Under the pieces are notes generated by a model. That model did no database searches and had not been told where the DNA came from. It saw only the letters and a list, made by a program, of their open reading frames with translations. From Haemaphysalis longicornis (taxonomy: Eukaryota > Arthropoda > Arachnida > Ixodida > Ixodidae): a stretch of 64,000 nt of DNA. Numbering within the stretch: position 1 is the stretch's first letter; the number at the start of each line of letters is the position of its first letter. The stretch is taken from NCBI GenBank assembly GCA_013339765.2, contig CM023449.1, positions 203,695,422 through 203,759,421 on the forward strand, read 5' to 3'. The translations under genes and the position numbers were made by a program. This document shows positions 35,587 through 47,300 of this stretch, piece by piece.

Positions 35587-35892
35587 TGTCACGTAGCCAA
35601 GGACGAAGCAGTTGTTTGGAAAAGAAACAAGTTTATTGGAGCGAACTTGTGCTCCCCTAACAACTGAAAAGAATACAGAGGCGGTGAAGCAGTGGTCAAC
35701 AAAGTGACGTACGTGCGTCGGCGAGCGTCGCAGAATCGAATGCCCCGGCGTCTGCTCTGCAGGCTTTTTATCTTTCGGCGCGCGTGGTTCTGGAACCGTC
35801 GATTCGCATCGAGAACATTGTAGATGCAAGAAGATTATTCCGGGATGTTCCCGTTAGATCGGAATGCTCTCCCTATCTGAACAGATAACACA
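35587..35892 (-). mobile_element. Probable LTR of a retrotransposon (solo or 5' LTR)
   Basis: Read on the minus strand it begins TGTGTTATCTG and ends CTACGTGACA (TG...CA). It has a TATA-like GATAAAAAGCC around 35762-35775 and AATAAA around 35631-35637 downstream of it. The structure fits U3-R-U5. I see no matching 5-bp target duplication, and a longer 5' boundary near 35948 is possible. It is in PLA2 intron 1, in the same direction as the gene. Confidence 0.5.
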
Positions 35893-36970
35893 TGAGGCAC
35901 AGAAAGAAAGAATGGAACACGCGCTTCCCTTGGCACGGAGATAACACAGACCGGCGCAGCCGGGCGGTAAAAGCAAAACACAAATAAACAAACCCAATGC
36001 ATGGTTCGCGGCAATATTTAGTGTTTTCCTTGCCTCCGTTATGCCTCTTTCTCGAGCTTATTGTGTAATATTACGGAGCCCTTAATACTCAAACCACTAC
36101 ATTTAATCTTATTCGCCTATTCCAAGGCAGTGAATATCAGGCGCATTCAAACCATTTAGTTGAATACTTCATGTGTTAATGGACAATAAAGTGTAAAGCG
36201 TTAGAAAAACGTATGTGGTGAATTAGTTTTAGAAAATTATCCTGTAAAATGCTTTCAGCCACCTGAAAACGCTTCAGGGAGTAAACAAAACATTTATAGT
36301 AATTAGAAGGCTTTATTTCGTAGTTGCGGGCAGACCATTCTTAGGGTACTAAAAAGGTATTATTTTAAATTGATTTGCCGAGAGTGGCTCGTTCCACCAA
36401 TAGTTGCTTTAGACCTCATACAAAACAGTAGGTCCGTGCCATGTAGGTGAATGAGAAGCTTCCTCTGAAAGCTTGATATTTAAGAAACTGCTCATATATT
36501 TCCGTATAGATTCACACATTTCCCAGTTCGTGGGCGCCAAGTCTGAGCATAAACTGCTCAGAGCATGGCGCGAGTGAAATAATTTAATTCATTAGAATAT
36601 TTACAATGGCATATATTTGGTTCGCTGCGACACTGTTCTTGTCGCAAAGAAAAGGAGTCATGTCTCCATCCTACACGTAAGCGAAAAACAAAACGAAATT
36701 TTCCTCCTAAAAGGGGCTTCACAGACGGCCTCGGGCCACTCCACAAGGCTAGAGGGAAAGGAACGTGCGCCATAAAATGTGGTGTTCAAAAGCTATTGCG
36801 AATGGAATAAACTAACTCGCCTAGGCATTCACAGGATAAAATGGCAATAAGCTACAATTTTACCACTCTATATGCAAATATCCAGACCGGCTAAAATAAA
36901 ATGTTATAACATATATCTTCAGATATATGCACATATATGTTTGTGTGTATGTCTATATTTGTGCATGTAC

Positions 36971-37008
36971 CTATGTACGTATGCATGTATGTATGTATGT
37001 ATGTATTT
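36971..37008. repeat. (GTAT)n short array
   Basis: About nine imperfect GTAT/GCAT units lie in PLA2 intron 1, within an ATAT-rich surround. Confidence 0.85.
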
Positions 37009-37279
37009 GTGTTTTTAGTGCGCATGATAGTAGAACCGGCTGGTTTTGCCGTCAAAAAACCACATCGCGCACCCACCTTATAGAACGATAACAACGGTGG
37101 TGAGTTCGAGGGAAAGCAGTGTAAATAAGCTGGAAATACAAAACATGTAAAGAACATAGATACGCCTAATCAGCACACCAAAATGCCTGATCCATATTAC
37201 TGACGATTAAATTAGCTCTCTGAGTCATTCCATCATGTTCCCAGCCGTGGAATCAAAACGAGTGACGGGAGCAACTTAC

Positions 37280-37308
37280 CTTAGGTTTTCTTTGGCCGTC
37301 GCAACACT
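37280..37308 (-). other. Untranslated first exon of the PLA2 gene (predicted)
   Basis: A consensus donor (CTAAG|GTAAGT, GT at 37279-37278) lies 5.5 kb upstream of the ATG exon. It sits 29 nt downstream of an arthropod-type initiator TCAGT whose A is at 37308. A splice acceptor (TATCCGCAG) at 31768-31766 would join it to the coding exon, leaving 15 nt of 5' UTR before the ATG. It is predicted from signals alone; a longer or alternative first exon is possible. Confidence 0.5.
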
Positions 37309-37333
37309 GACCTCCTGCGCGCTGGGCAGCGAG

Positions 37334-37343
37334 AAAATAAATA
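37334..37343 (-). promoter_or_regulatory. TATA-like box for PLA2 first exon
   Basis: On the minus strand the sequence TATTTATTTT begins 35 nt upstream of a TCAGT initiator (37310-37306). That spacing fits an RNA polymerase II TATA/Inr promoter. The TCAGT initiator is the form common in arthropods. A second TATA-like motif (TTTTATAAAG, minus, around 37690-37699) could drive an alternative start about 350 bp upstream. Confidence 0.45.
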
Positions 37344-37416
37344 CCCGTTGGCGACTACGCTCTCCGGTGACGCCCCACCGCCAGCGATGACCCGACGTCT
37401 CAGCTTTCAACGGGCG

Positions 37417-37723
37417 CACGTGTCAAGAGACAGACGGAAGATACACCGCGAGGCCGACAGATCCGCCTGCCGGATAGGGCTTCTCGCGCGCGACACTTGG
37501 TATTAGCCCCTTCCCTTCGCTCGCTTCCACTGTAACTCTACCTGTATTTATCTCCGCCCCGGCTTGGTCGCGTCTGCTGCGAGCGAGGCGCGAACGGTTG
37601 TAAGAAAAGTCCCAGCCGAGCACTCCGTCCGTACTACACCTCTGTCACGTGACCGCTGGCGTAGCGGGGAGTAGACTCCAAGCGAACGCAAGCTTTATAA
37701 AAACCGAAGCTCACGGGCACGTG
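37417..37723. promoter_or_regulatory. Three CACGTG E-boxes upstream of PLA2
   Basis: CACGTG occurs at 37417-37422, 37646-37651 and 37718-37723, all within 420 bp upstream of the predicted start. The middle one is the 10-bp palindrome GTCACGTGAC, the form bound by bHLH-zip factors of the USF/MITF/TFEB type. The surrounding 1.2 kb is GC- and CpG-rich. Regulatory function is inference. Confidence 0.4.
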
Positions 37724-38700
37724 AAAAAAACGAGATAGGGAAAGGAGGGAGAGGGAAGCAGAGAACTCGTTGCGCTAAGCGAGCGTCGAAATCACACCGC
37801 TTGCGTATCCAAGTGAGGTGCCGTATCACCTCGATCATAAGCACCCTTTTTTCTACGCCCCGATGGCACTAAAGTGAGGAAAGGATTTCTTTGATTGAAA
37901 GTACGCGTCTGAGTACGCGTACGGCGAAGGTGAAACGTTCGATTCAAGAAAGTATGGCAAATACCAAACACCCCTTTCCTGTGGAGCGTTGCCACTCGAG
38001 TGGTATTTTTGTTTTGCCCGAAAGCCGACATCGGCGCGGCTCCCAAGTTCGTCCTTGTATCCGGCTCGGAGTTATTGCCTGCCGAGTTACGCCAGCGGAC
38101 ACGATTTGCGGGAAGACGTACGCCAGTTTCGCTTTCCTCAAGGTCGCATACAAATGACCGCTGCGCCGCTGCCGTGCCCGTGCGCGGCGTTAAGCAGCTT
38201 GGTGCCACGAGCGGAGAGGGATTTTATGCGGCGCCTTTAGCGTCTCCCCCTCGCCCACTTGGCTCGCCTCCCTCTCTGCCGTTCTGCCCGATATACCTTC
38301 GTCAACCTGGGTCTTCACAGACACCGAAGGGCGCGAAAACGTGTCCCGCTGCTTGTCGTCATCGATGGGACGCATTGCTCGGTCATGCGCGCTGGGCGGT
38401 TCAATGAAGAAAACAGCGGCTTTCAGTGGCAATACCTGTTTGGTGCAGGACAGTCGGTTTGACTTGTGTTCGAACGTTTGCCTCCCGTTGCGTGCACTGC
38501 TAGGCAGGTTTCAGCAGCTGCATTTCTCTCTCAGTTCTAGGAAAGGTGATTGTGGTTATAAACGACTGTATGATGCACAGCGTTTTCCTGGTAAGGTGTG
38601 TGACAGTGTCGTGATGAGATGCGGGAAGTCGGGGCTGCAGAACTGAGTCGTAGGGTAGAGAAATTTCCTTTACAATTTTCTGCAATGCCTCGCGGAAAGG
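37724..38700. other. GC/CpG-rich upstream region of PLA2, no gene seen
   Basis: Open frames occur on both strands (up to 138 codons at 37792-38208, minus) as expected in GC-rich DNA. No motif is recognised. It could be a CpG-rich regulatory island. Confidence 0.35.
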
Positions 38701-38789
38701 CATTACCGCTCGAATCTTATTCGGTCAAACAAGGGAAGCTGTAACATTCCCTCGGCCCGAGTCTTCTGGGACCATGGATGAAATAGACA

Positions 38790-39010
38790 TGCATACATAA
38801 AATTAGCCTCGTATCTGATCACTTCGCTACAAATCTCGCCGAAAGGCGACAGTATTTTGCCAACCCTGTTTTGTGAATCCCTCTTCTCTATCCTCCACCC
38901 ACGTCTCATTCTCTTATTCTCCCGTCTTGCTCCTACCACAACTTTCACTGAGGAGATTTGATAAAGTCAATTCCCTGTTTGCGCCATCTTCTGGAATCGT
39001 TTGTAACTGT
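38790..39010 (+). repeat. Dispersed repeat, copy B
   Basis: The plus strand corresponds to the minus strand of 33770-34010 (CACTTCGCTACAAAT, CTCCCGTCTTGCTCC, GCGCCATCTTCTGGAA). The pair flank the PLA2 first exon in inverted orientation. Confidence 0.45.
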
Positions 39011-39330
39011 TGAACTTGTAATAGTGCCATGAGGTCCATGCCCCGGCGAGGTTGTTTTGTTTTTTTGGGTGGACACATTGTTTTGAAAGCGTATTTTGAT
39101 ATTCACTGCAACAAATATCAAGCGCGCATATAGTTTATTCGAAAGAACACTGCCTAGTACTAGTTATGCATTGATGGTTTTGCTCGCATATACGTAATGT
39201 ATTTCTTGCTCATCAATGTTTGAGAGTACGAAGTACAGTACCAGAAGTAGTGGTTTGGAAAGGTTTTCCCTATATAAACCTTTCTATAAAGAATTCTTTC
39301 GTCTGTAGGCGGGGTGGCTGATGAGAGGAA

Positions 39331-39380
39331 CAGACAGACAAGCAATCAGGCAGGCAGGCAGGCAGGCAAGCAGCCAGACA
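39331..39380. repeat. (GGCA)n short array
   Basis: An imperfect CAGA/GGCA tetranucleotide run. Confidence 0.8.
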
Positions 39381-39722
39381 TACATACCTACAAAAAATAC
39401 AGACCAAAATATTCTAGTTCAAGATGCACTAACGTCTTTAGAAAATCTAAACGTCTTCAATCCGCTCTTTGTATGAGTGTGAAAGGGGTGACACAGCTTT
39501 CTGTGTCATGAAGATATAGGCTGTGACTCCACTCATCAAGTTTTTTGTCGTGTAATTACGCTCTGCTATCTTCTAGCTCGTCCCTGTCAGTAATGGGGAA
39601 AGCGCTTGGTCTTGCTTGTCCCGCTTCCTTCCCCCGCTTAGCGAGCAATGTAATGCCCGTCACTACCTACATTACCTTTTTTTAACAAGGTATAGCTTTG
39701 GGTGAGTTGTTAAATCGTACTT

Positions 39723-40300
39723 AACGTTCAATGCGCAGACTAGACGAAGGCGACAGGAAGAAGACTAGACAATGCGCGACTTGCAGCTTCCACACTTACC
39801 CTATCTTCCCACACGACACTTCTCGGGTACCTTTTCCGGATGTTCAGTCATTACAATGCATTCTCATGCTTTAAAAAGTATATTTTCTTCTCGGTGAGTG
39901 TGAGGGAGGGCATACTCGCACAATTCTCACCGCCACGTGTAATCTCATGTGCATGAATAATCTCTAGAGTCCGCCTGGCTACTGTGTTTGCCTATAATGC
40001 TGCTATTATCAAACAAAGGCGTAAACCATGGTCACGACAGTGGGCGATCAAATGCCCCGTGTGGCCGTTGCGCACATTGTTGCCACGCTCACGCAATCAT
40101 TCGTTGAGGAAACGTCCAGTCTGGCCAATATGCATCTTGCCACAATTCAATGCGATGACATAGACCACTGCTCTCACTGCAGGCAACGAACTTGACCTTG
40201 TGTTTAATAGCATACGGCAGTGGTACCATCAGTCTTCTTGCATAAAGTGACAAGTTTCTCTGTTGCTGAAAAAATAACGTTTACGCCTGCGTTTTCCCCA
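39723..40300 (-). mobile_element. Penelope-like element 3' end, minus copy
   Basis: The minus strand encodes the GIY-YIG-type endonuclease region of Penelope-like retroelements. It reads VVYVIALNCGKMHIGQTGRF, then RNGHTGHL and HCRDHG, with a stop and frameshifts. Upstream VIFSATEKLVTLCKKTDG is readable. The arm is an inverted copy of 40699-41659. It is broken. Confidence 0.75.
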
Positions 40301-40489
40301 TAAACTTTTGTTTCATAATTTGATAAAATTCCTGAACCTAAACCAAAAAACAATTCTCTGATAGCCGTACCTGTTGGCAATATGAGCCTCGCACATGCAA
40401 GCCGTTACTACCTTTCTCGTCTGGGCACTACAAGGTTATAAAGCGAGGTGTTGCCGAGTTATGTTTTCTAAATTAGCCTCACAAAATCT

Positions 40490-41659
40490 CGCCCACACAA
40501 AATGAATGAACACCTGGGAGTACAAGTAACTCGACTTTAGCAAGAAGGGTTCGCTAAGCGTCTGTTGACAACAGTTGCGCATCACATGCTCAGACAATGT
40601 AAGCAGGGTTTCGGTGTACGGCTACAGAAAGTAAAGAGCAAAAAAAAAATTCTGTAATTCCGTACAAGCACGGTGTTTCCTACCGGCTTAAGAAGATTGG
40701 GAAAACGCAGACGTCAACGTTATTTTTTCAGCGACACAGAATCTTGTCACTTTATGCAAAAAAGTTTAGGTGCCACTGTCAAATTTGCATGTGATATTCA
40801 CACAAGGTCAAAATCGTTTGCTGCGGTGAGAGCGTGGTCTCATTATCATCATCAGCAGCAGCCTGTCTACGCCCACTGCAGGAAAAACTCATCTCCCATA
40901 GATCTGCAATTCTCCCTGTTCCTGGGCTAAGTGTGACCAATTTATCCCCGCACACTTCTTGATCGCATCTGCCCATCTAACTTCTGCCGCCCCCTGGCAC
41001 GTTTGCCTTCTCCTTGGGATTCACTTTTTTACCCTTAGGAACCAATGGTTATCTTCCCTTAGGCTGACATGCAATGTCTACACCCATTCCTTCTAATCTT
41101 TACTAGTATGCCCCTGACCCACTCAGCTCTCTTCTTGTCCCTTAATGTTACACCTCTCATTTTCCGCTCCATTGCGTGGTCTATGTCATCCCATTGAATT
41201 GTGGCAAGAAGCATATTGCGTAGACTGGGTGTTGCCTCAACGAACGATTGCGTGAGCACGCCAACAGTCTGCGGAACGGCCGCACAGGACATTTGCGGCC
41301 CGCTGTCATGACCATGGTTGTACGCCTTTGTTTGATAAGAGCAGAATTATTGGCAAACAGAGTAGCCAGTTTACTCGAGAGATTATTGAGGCACATGAGG
41401 TTACACATGGCGGTGATAATTGTGACAATTGTGTGAGTACGCTCTCCCTCACGCTCACCGAATAAGAAATGTACATCTTGATGCATTGTAACGACTGAAC
41501 ATTTCGAACACGTGCCCCAGGAGTGTCTTGTGGAAGATAGGGTAACGTGACGTGATGGTTTGGTGTATGTAAAACCGCGTTTCTTCCTAATATAGTTGCA
41601 AGTTGCGCATTGTCTAGTCTTCTTTCTGTCGTATTCGTCTAGTCTGCGCTTTGAACGTT
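40490..41659 (+). mobile_element. Penelope-like element 3' part, plus copy, split by RTE
   Basis: Readable pieces are VIPYKHGVSYRLKKIG (about 40655) and VIFSATQNLVTLCKK (about 40717). After the RTE insertion come VVYVIPLNCGKKHIA and LNERLREHANSLRNGRTGHL, then, in another frame, TREIIEAHEVTHGGDN. These are the linker and GIY-YIG endonuclease of a Penelope-like element. A stop replaces the residue after HIA, and a frameshift follows RTGHL. It is non-functional. Confidence 0.8.
40841..41173 (-). mobile_element. RTE-type LINE 3' end inserted in the Penelope-like element
   Basis: The minus strand reads MERKMRGVTLRDKKRAEWVR, then decayed sequence to GCAGTGGGCGTAGACAGGCT and a GATGATGATAATG tail. 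It is flanked by the 9-bp duplication GCGTGGTCT (40832-40840, 41174-41182). It belongs to the same family as the fragment at 19625-20295. Confidence 0.9.
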
Positions 41660-41720
41660 CAGCTTTTTAAAATTTTGTTTGTTTTACTCGCTGAGGCTAA
41701 GCTTGGGTGGCGAAACCCAC

Positions 41721-41760
41721 CGTAGTCGAGGGTTGCGGATTAATTCTGACAACTTGTGGC
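41721..41760 (-). mobile_element. Ruka-like SINE fragment
   Basis: CGTAGTCGAGGGTTGCGGAT and TAATTCTGACAACTTG match the SINE body (GTAGTGGAGGGCTCCGGATTAATTTTGACC). Only about 40 bp remain. Confidence 0.45.
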
Positions 41761-41767
41761 CCCTGTC

Positions 41768-42035
41768 TTGGGGCCCTATTCTCGACGCTGTAAATTCACT
41801 GAGAACTGTGAATTTGCCAAAAACATTGTCTGCTTGGCTTTATTTTTAGTCATGTGCTTCCGGTTGACAGAGCGGTTGTGTGCTGTCGTCATTCTGACGT
41901 TCGAAGTTTGCCTTATTTCTCTTCACTGAAATCGCTTAATTCTTGGGGGGAATGAAAAGCTAGACTAATGCAGCGGACATGACAACGTACGCCTATCCTT
42001 TGCTATTCAACAACAATACGGCTTGTACGTCAAAC
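41768..42035 (+). repeat. GGGCCCTATTC-headed repeat family, copy A
   Basis: It starts GGGGCCCTATTCTCGAC and shares GGTTGACAGAGCGGTTGTGT, CGCTTAATTCTTGG, GAACATGACAACGTA-like and AACAATACGGCTTGT segments, in order, with copy B at 63018-63304. It has no coding capacity and is probably a non-autonomous DNA element. Confidence 0.55.
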
Positions 42036-44345
42036 CCTCTCTGTGATTAGCTGAGAGGGCGTGGTGTAATTTAAATGGTTGGCGGGAACGCTTACGTTAC
42101 ACATTAGCAACTTCAGCCTGCGTAAAAGTGACGAGTTGCGACGTAACAGCTTGCAAATGGCACTTGCCGTGGGCGGGACATAGGGCTAAAAATATCGCCG
42201 ACCATGGGAGGAGCTTTCTTTCCTCCATGTCGCCGACCTTCAGCGGCCCGTGAATGTACAGCCGGGGCAGTTTGGCGCGACGCGCTTTTTAAAACTTTTT
42301 ATAGCGAAGTAAATATTATTTTTGACTGTTTCCAAGTCAGCAAAACAAGTGCATAAAAATAACGACCCGTGATTTGTTTTGATCTTTGGCATTGAAACAA
42401 AAATTATTTGTTTGGCGTAACAGCAACATCAGAGGGCAGTAAAATCCTGTCCATTACAAAGAACCAAACGTATAACATTTGTCCACACTCGCCCTAGTAA
42501 GCTGGTGGGTCACATGACCAATTCCAAGAGGGAAATATCCAAGATATCTATCTGGCTGTTATATTCATTACGGTGCAGACTGACCTCGACCTTGACGAAT
42601 GGGTGAATCGGCGGCATAAGTACGCTCCGCCGTTATCAGGTGTAACGTTCCGCTGTCCTTACCGCGCCATACAATCAATAGTCACGGCCGTCTTTTTCTG
42701 TGATCACGCCATAAACTTGACACATTGCATCAGACGATAGCGTGATGGCAGTTACGGCCGGGAAGGTGATAACGCAAGAAGGCTTGCATTGAAGCAGAGA
42801 GCTCAACTATGTTACTAAAAGCAATTCAGAGAAAAATTACTCCACCTCCCCTGCAGAACCCCTGGTGATCGACCTAGGGGTCCGTGTTGTTTCCGTAGGT
42901 TGATCTCCCACGCGTGAAACGTGCCGTGAAACCCCTGCCCGCTATCGCAACGTGGCGCGGCTGTGCGCACACAATCAACACATCACTTATCATCCATCAA
43001 ATCCAAGCCAGCAGCAACGATCCATCCAATGCCCTCGCGAGAGGTGTTCGCTTCGAGATAGAGGGGTGACGGCGAGGAGCGTTGCGGCGAGGAGAATGGG
43101 GAGGGGGTGGACGACACACAACGCCGTATGGAGGACAGCAGTGAAGAGAGCGTCGCACTAAAAATGCTTAATGTGCTCGCCAAAATGCTCCTTCTCTCTC
43201 CCGCACCCCTCATCAGTTCTCTCCCGTCTCTTCCCCAAGATCACATAGGGTTGCCAAGTCAATAAATTACGCGTCCACTGTCCAAGCAGGTGTGGATCCA
43301 CGTTGCCGTACGACAGGACCCGGGAATCGGGACCCCACTACAGTTATAGAACCACGTGCCTAATCCCCGAGCGTTCCAGCGAACGTGGAACCATGGACCT
43401 TTCCTCTGTTGAGTGTTGCCGTTGATTAAAAATTCCCAGGAGCTTAGTAGGCGGCACCGAGTGACGGTTTTCGGAGTTCTGTAGTATTTCATTGTATCGC
43501 AAAACCCAGATTCAGAAAATTTACTAAGGACACTGCAAATTAACTAGTATATATTATTGCGCATGTCTTGTACAAAATGTTGACAAATAAAATTGCCCGG
43601 CTTGGCGTTTAGATTTTGCGTGGGTCTAGGCATTGACAGCTCTGTTCATTTGCCGGTGCTGGGTCCAGACAGAGGCCAAACGACATACAGACAGACCGAA
43701 ATTTCTGCGCTTTAGTAGCCCAATAAAAACTATCGTCTTCAATTAATTGATACGGTAAAAAAAAATGTGTGATCTTTTTACTTTCAACACCGACCTTTCA
43801 CTGGCGTTTGGATCAACTTTACTTGACCGCCTTGCAGCGTCGAGGCCAATTTTAACGTCAAAAAATATATTTTGCGAACCTCAGCTGCCGTCCTAACTTT
43901 TATAATACACGCCAATTGTTTTTTACATCATTTATGCGCAGTATTTATAGAATGACTGTGATTTTTTACGCTAAGCTTCAAATTACACTTCATGTCGCCA
44001 TAGTTACATGTGTTACACGTCACTGATGGCTTGCGTTTTTTCTTACGCAAAAAACATGCGAATTCGCCGGGAATTTGTGCAGTCGAGACTAGCGCCCGTT
44101 GTACCAAAGTGTAGAAACATGGACCATATTGTCTACCGCCACCATGATTAACCCCCGCCGCCTCCCGCATCGAACCCGTGCTCCTGTTCCCATGAAATTG
44201 ATGCAACTGTTTGAACGACCCCCACGGAGATTTTGCCCCTATCCAAGGGCTGAAGTTAGGGCAGAAATGTGTTTTTTTTTAGTTTGTATAGATGTCAAAA
44301 AAATATTGGTCAAAATACCCGGACATACTGTCGCAATGCCGTTCA

Positions 44346-44388
44346 CTTGCTCGCTTGCTTGCTTGCTTGCTTGCTGGTTTGCTTGCTT
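44346..44388. repeat. (CTTG)n array
   Basis: About ten imperfect TTGC units. Confidence 0.85.
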
Positions 44389-47300
44389 TATCGGCGAAAG
44401 TACACCTCGCTAACAATGGCGTTCAACTGATCTCCCTTGCTGCTGGATTCTTGGAATCCCCCCCCCCCTTGTTTTCGGACAAATGTGTTCATCATAGTGG
44501 GTAGCAATGAGTTAAAATTGTTAATTTATTTTAAGCGGCGTAGAAATGTCCTCCTCAGCTGTGCATAATCGCTAAAAAAAATTCGACATTGTGTGGCACC
44601 AGCTCAAGCCCGCCGCCAGCTGCGTGTTCGGCCCATCGTGATACTTCGGTGTTTCACGTGCCGAAGCGAGAGTACCCAAATGTATTCTAAACTGACTTTC
44701 TTGAAATGTCACTTAGGGCTTGCTTGCTAGATGCATGGCGGAGATATTCCCTAAAAATCTCCATCCTTTGCTCCGTTTATTTATGTAGCACCTGTACACG
44801 TGTTCGGGAGGTTTTAGCATGTTATATTATCTCAACGTAACTAAATAACGTTTTTTTTTTACCACTGAAACGTGGGAGAAACATATCTTTTTGCCAACAT
44901 CAGTGCGCAGAAGTTAAAAGAGGTGGTTACTTTTTTTTATCAATAGACCATGATAGCAAAAATATATCACTTGCCGTTAATGCTTGTGCGACCCTCTAAG
45001 ACCCATGACCAAAGGATAGCAATGGAAAAGGAACCACAATTATCATATCGTTAAACTGCCGTCGAGTTAAATTGAAGTGAGATGTGACGAGCAATTACTA
45101 CCGGCTTCGTCGCCCTTTCGTGTAGCAGAGTCGATGCAAATGGCCTGCGCTGTAATCAACGCCATGCGTATTTCGTGTCCCCGATTGCTCCGCACGCTGT
45201 AACCTCAGCCCCGAGTCACTCCAGCCTAAAGAGGCGCTTAACGTGCCCTTCAAAGCTCCGCTCACTTATCTCTTTCCTGACTCAGCGCTGCCACATAGAC
45301 ATTTCGTTAACGAGGCAATGCGCTACGACAGGGAGCAAGTAAATCCGCCGAAGCGGATGTTTTCAACCCTGAAAAGCATCCATTGCACGCATCTTTGTAA
45401 ACATTTTTGGCCATGGAATTGCGCCAAGAGTAAAATATGAAATGAAGTCAAATTCTTGTGCGAAATCAATAACTATGTCGGAAGGCCTTGTGGTACGCAA
45501 AAGACTAGACATCGAAACTTACTGCAACACCGAAACTTTATAAAACCGAATCACGAGCGCCCTCATTTTTATGGTGCACGAGGCTCCTGTAGGGGAGCCT
45601 AAACGTGATTGTTTTTCGCGAGCTTTCATGGTTTTTTAATGTTGTCAAATTTTTATTTATACTCTAACTATCTGACGAATTTTCAAAAGCCGTTGGATAA
45701 CCCACACACGCTGCTTCATGACAGCACGGCTGGGTGTGTTTCTCTTGACCGCAGATATTTCATGTCCTTAGGTACTTTCTGCTCACCTTTTAGCGTATTT
45801 GTTCGCTCTCACGCTTCGCTGCTTTCTTTCTCGCTCGCTGGCTCATTTGTTCCCTGACTCGCTTGTTCACTCGCTTTCTTGCTTCCAAATACTTGTTAAA
45901 AACCTATTGTGACTACCAACTAAGCATTTGTGCAAAGCAAACGACGTTTCAGTACGCTTCTTCTTGTCACCTCTTTGCTGTGTGATCCGCCAGCTTTAAA
46001 TGTACTCCAGGCCAGAGAATCGTCGTCGAAAAGTTGGACGCTTACGCGCTTGCTCCGCTGCAGGTGTCCTTGAAATAACTAAAACGTTCTGACCGCAAAT
46101 CACATTGTACAATATATACCGTTTTTTTAATTTCCCTGCTAGGTGTATACACGGAAGACCGCATTACCAAGCATGGCCAAACCGTCGTTCTCCTATTCCG
46201 CCTTTGCTGTGACTCCGCCACTACAGTGAACCTGAATATTCTAGTCTACAGTGCCGCTTTAATTTGCGTGGTCGGCAAACTGTACACGGCTGTCGAAACA
46301 AGGCTGTAGTAATGGCATCGCTAAAACACTAAACATTAGCCTGATTACGAAGACATCGTTTAATAGGGCAGTAGGTGACCTTTTTTTCAGTGATGACGAG
46401 AAGTGCGATTCCTTTGCAGAGATATCCTACATACATGTTTTGAAGAATTCGACACCAGGCATGTCTTCTGCAACGAAGGCCTTGGAGAATGCAACGAATC
46501 TAGGCCAAGTGGGGAAGGAATGGTGCAGAGAAACTGCAGGAATGACTTAAAATGCTAGAGAAAAAAAAATGGAGCGTAAATGAAGCGCGCCTTAGCGTGC
46601 GCTGATAACTTGCTGCGACTTGAGGGGTACGGACTACAGCGTAACCAAAACCCGCGGTTCCTGCCCTCTAGCGGCTTTTCTTCAGTGAGGCTATGCAGGA
46701 GTCGACGCATTCAGTTTCCCCGTCATTTTACTTTACATATTTATTGCATGAAAAAGCCGTTGCCATATATTGACTTTTATACAGAAATGGCTGCATTTAG
46801 TACTGGTGTGACACCCGACAAAGCAGCAATACGAAAACATCCCCTATATTTGTTTGATTGGAAGGGTAATAAGGGTATGTTGAAATGCGGTGTAAGAATA
46901 CACTGCGCTTCTATAAAACCAAATGCGCCCTTGTCCCAACCTTTCTTGCCCGAAAATGGAACTTATAAACATCATGCGATGTTACTTGGAGCTGCATCTG
47001 AACGTATCTCGCGGTGCATGTCATTGAAACTCTACACATTTGTAAGAGTGCGCATTTTGATGTATTATTGTTCCTTCTAAACACCTCTGGCCGTCTGCAC
47101 AGTGCTGCATAGATCCCGCTCCTGCTTGGGCTTGGTTTAAACACAGATTTGAGCTCATATTATTCGTTTATTAGATACCGGTATTAATTCAGTTGGCGCG
47201 TTGCACCAGCGCTTATCTTCGCTTAGGGAATTACATAAACATTTGGCTGAGACAAATCTGCCCGAGTAAGCTGTGGACTAAATTAGCTTTGGGCCCTGGG

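Noticed and set aside
46580..47080. A 166-codon open frame
   Set aside because: No recognisable motif, and the composition is consistent with a chance frame.
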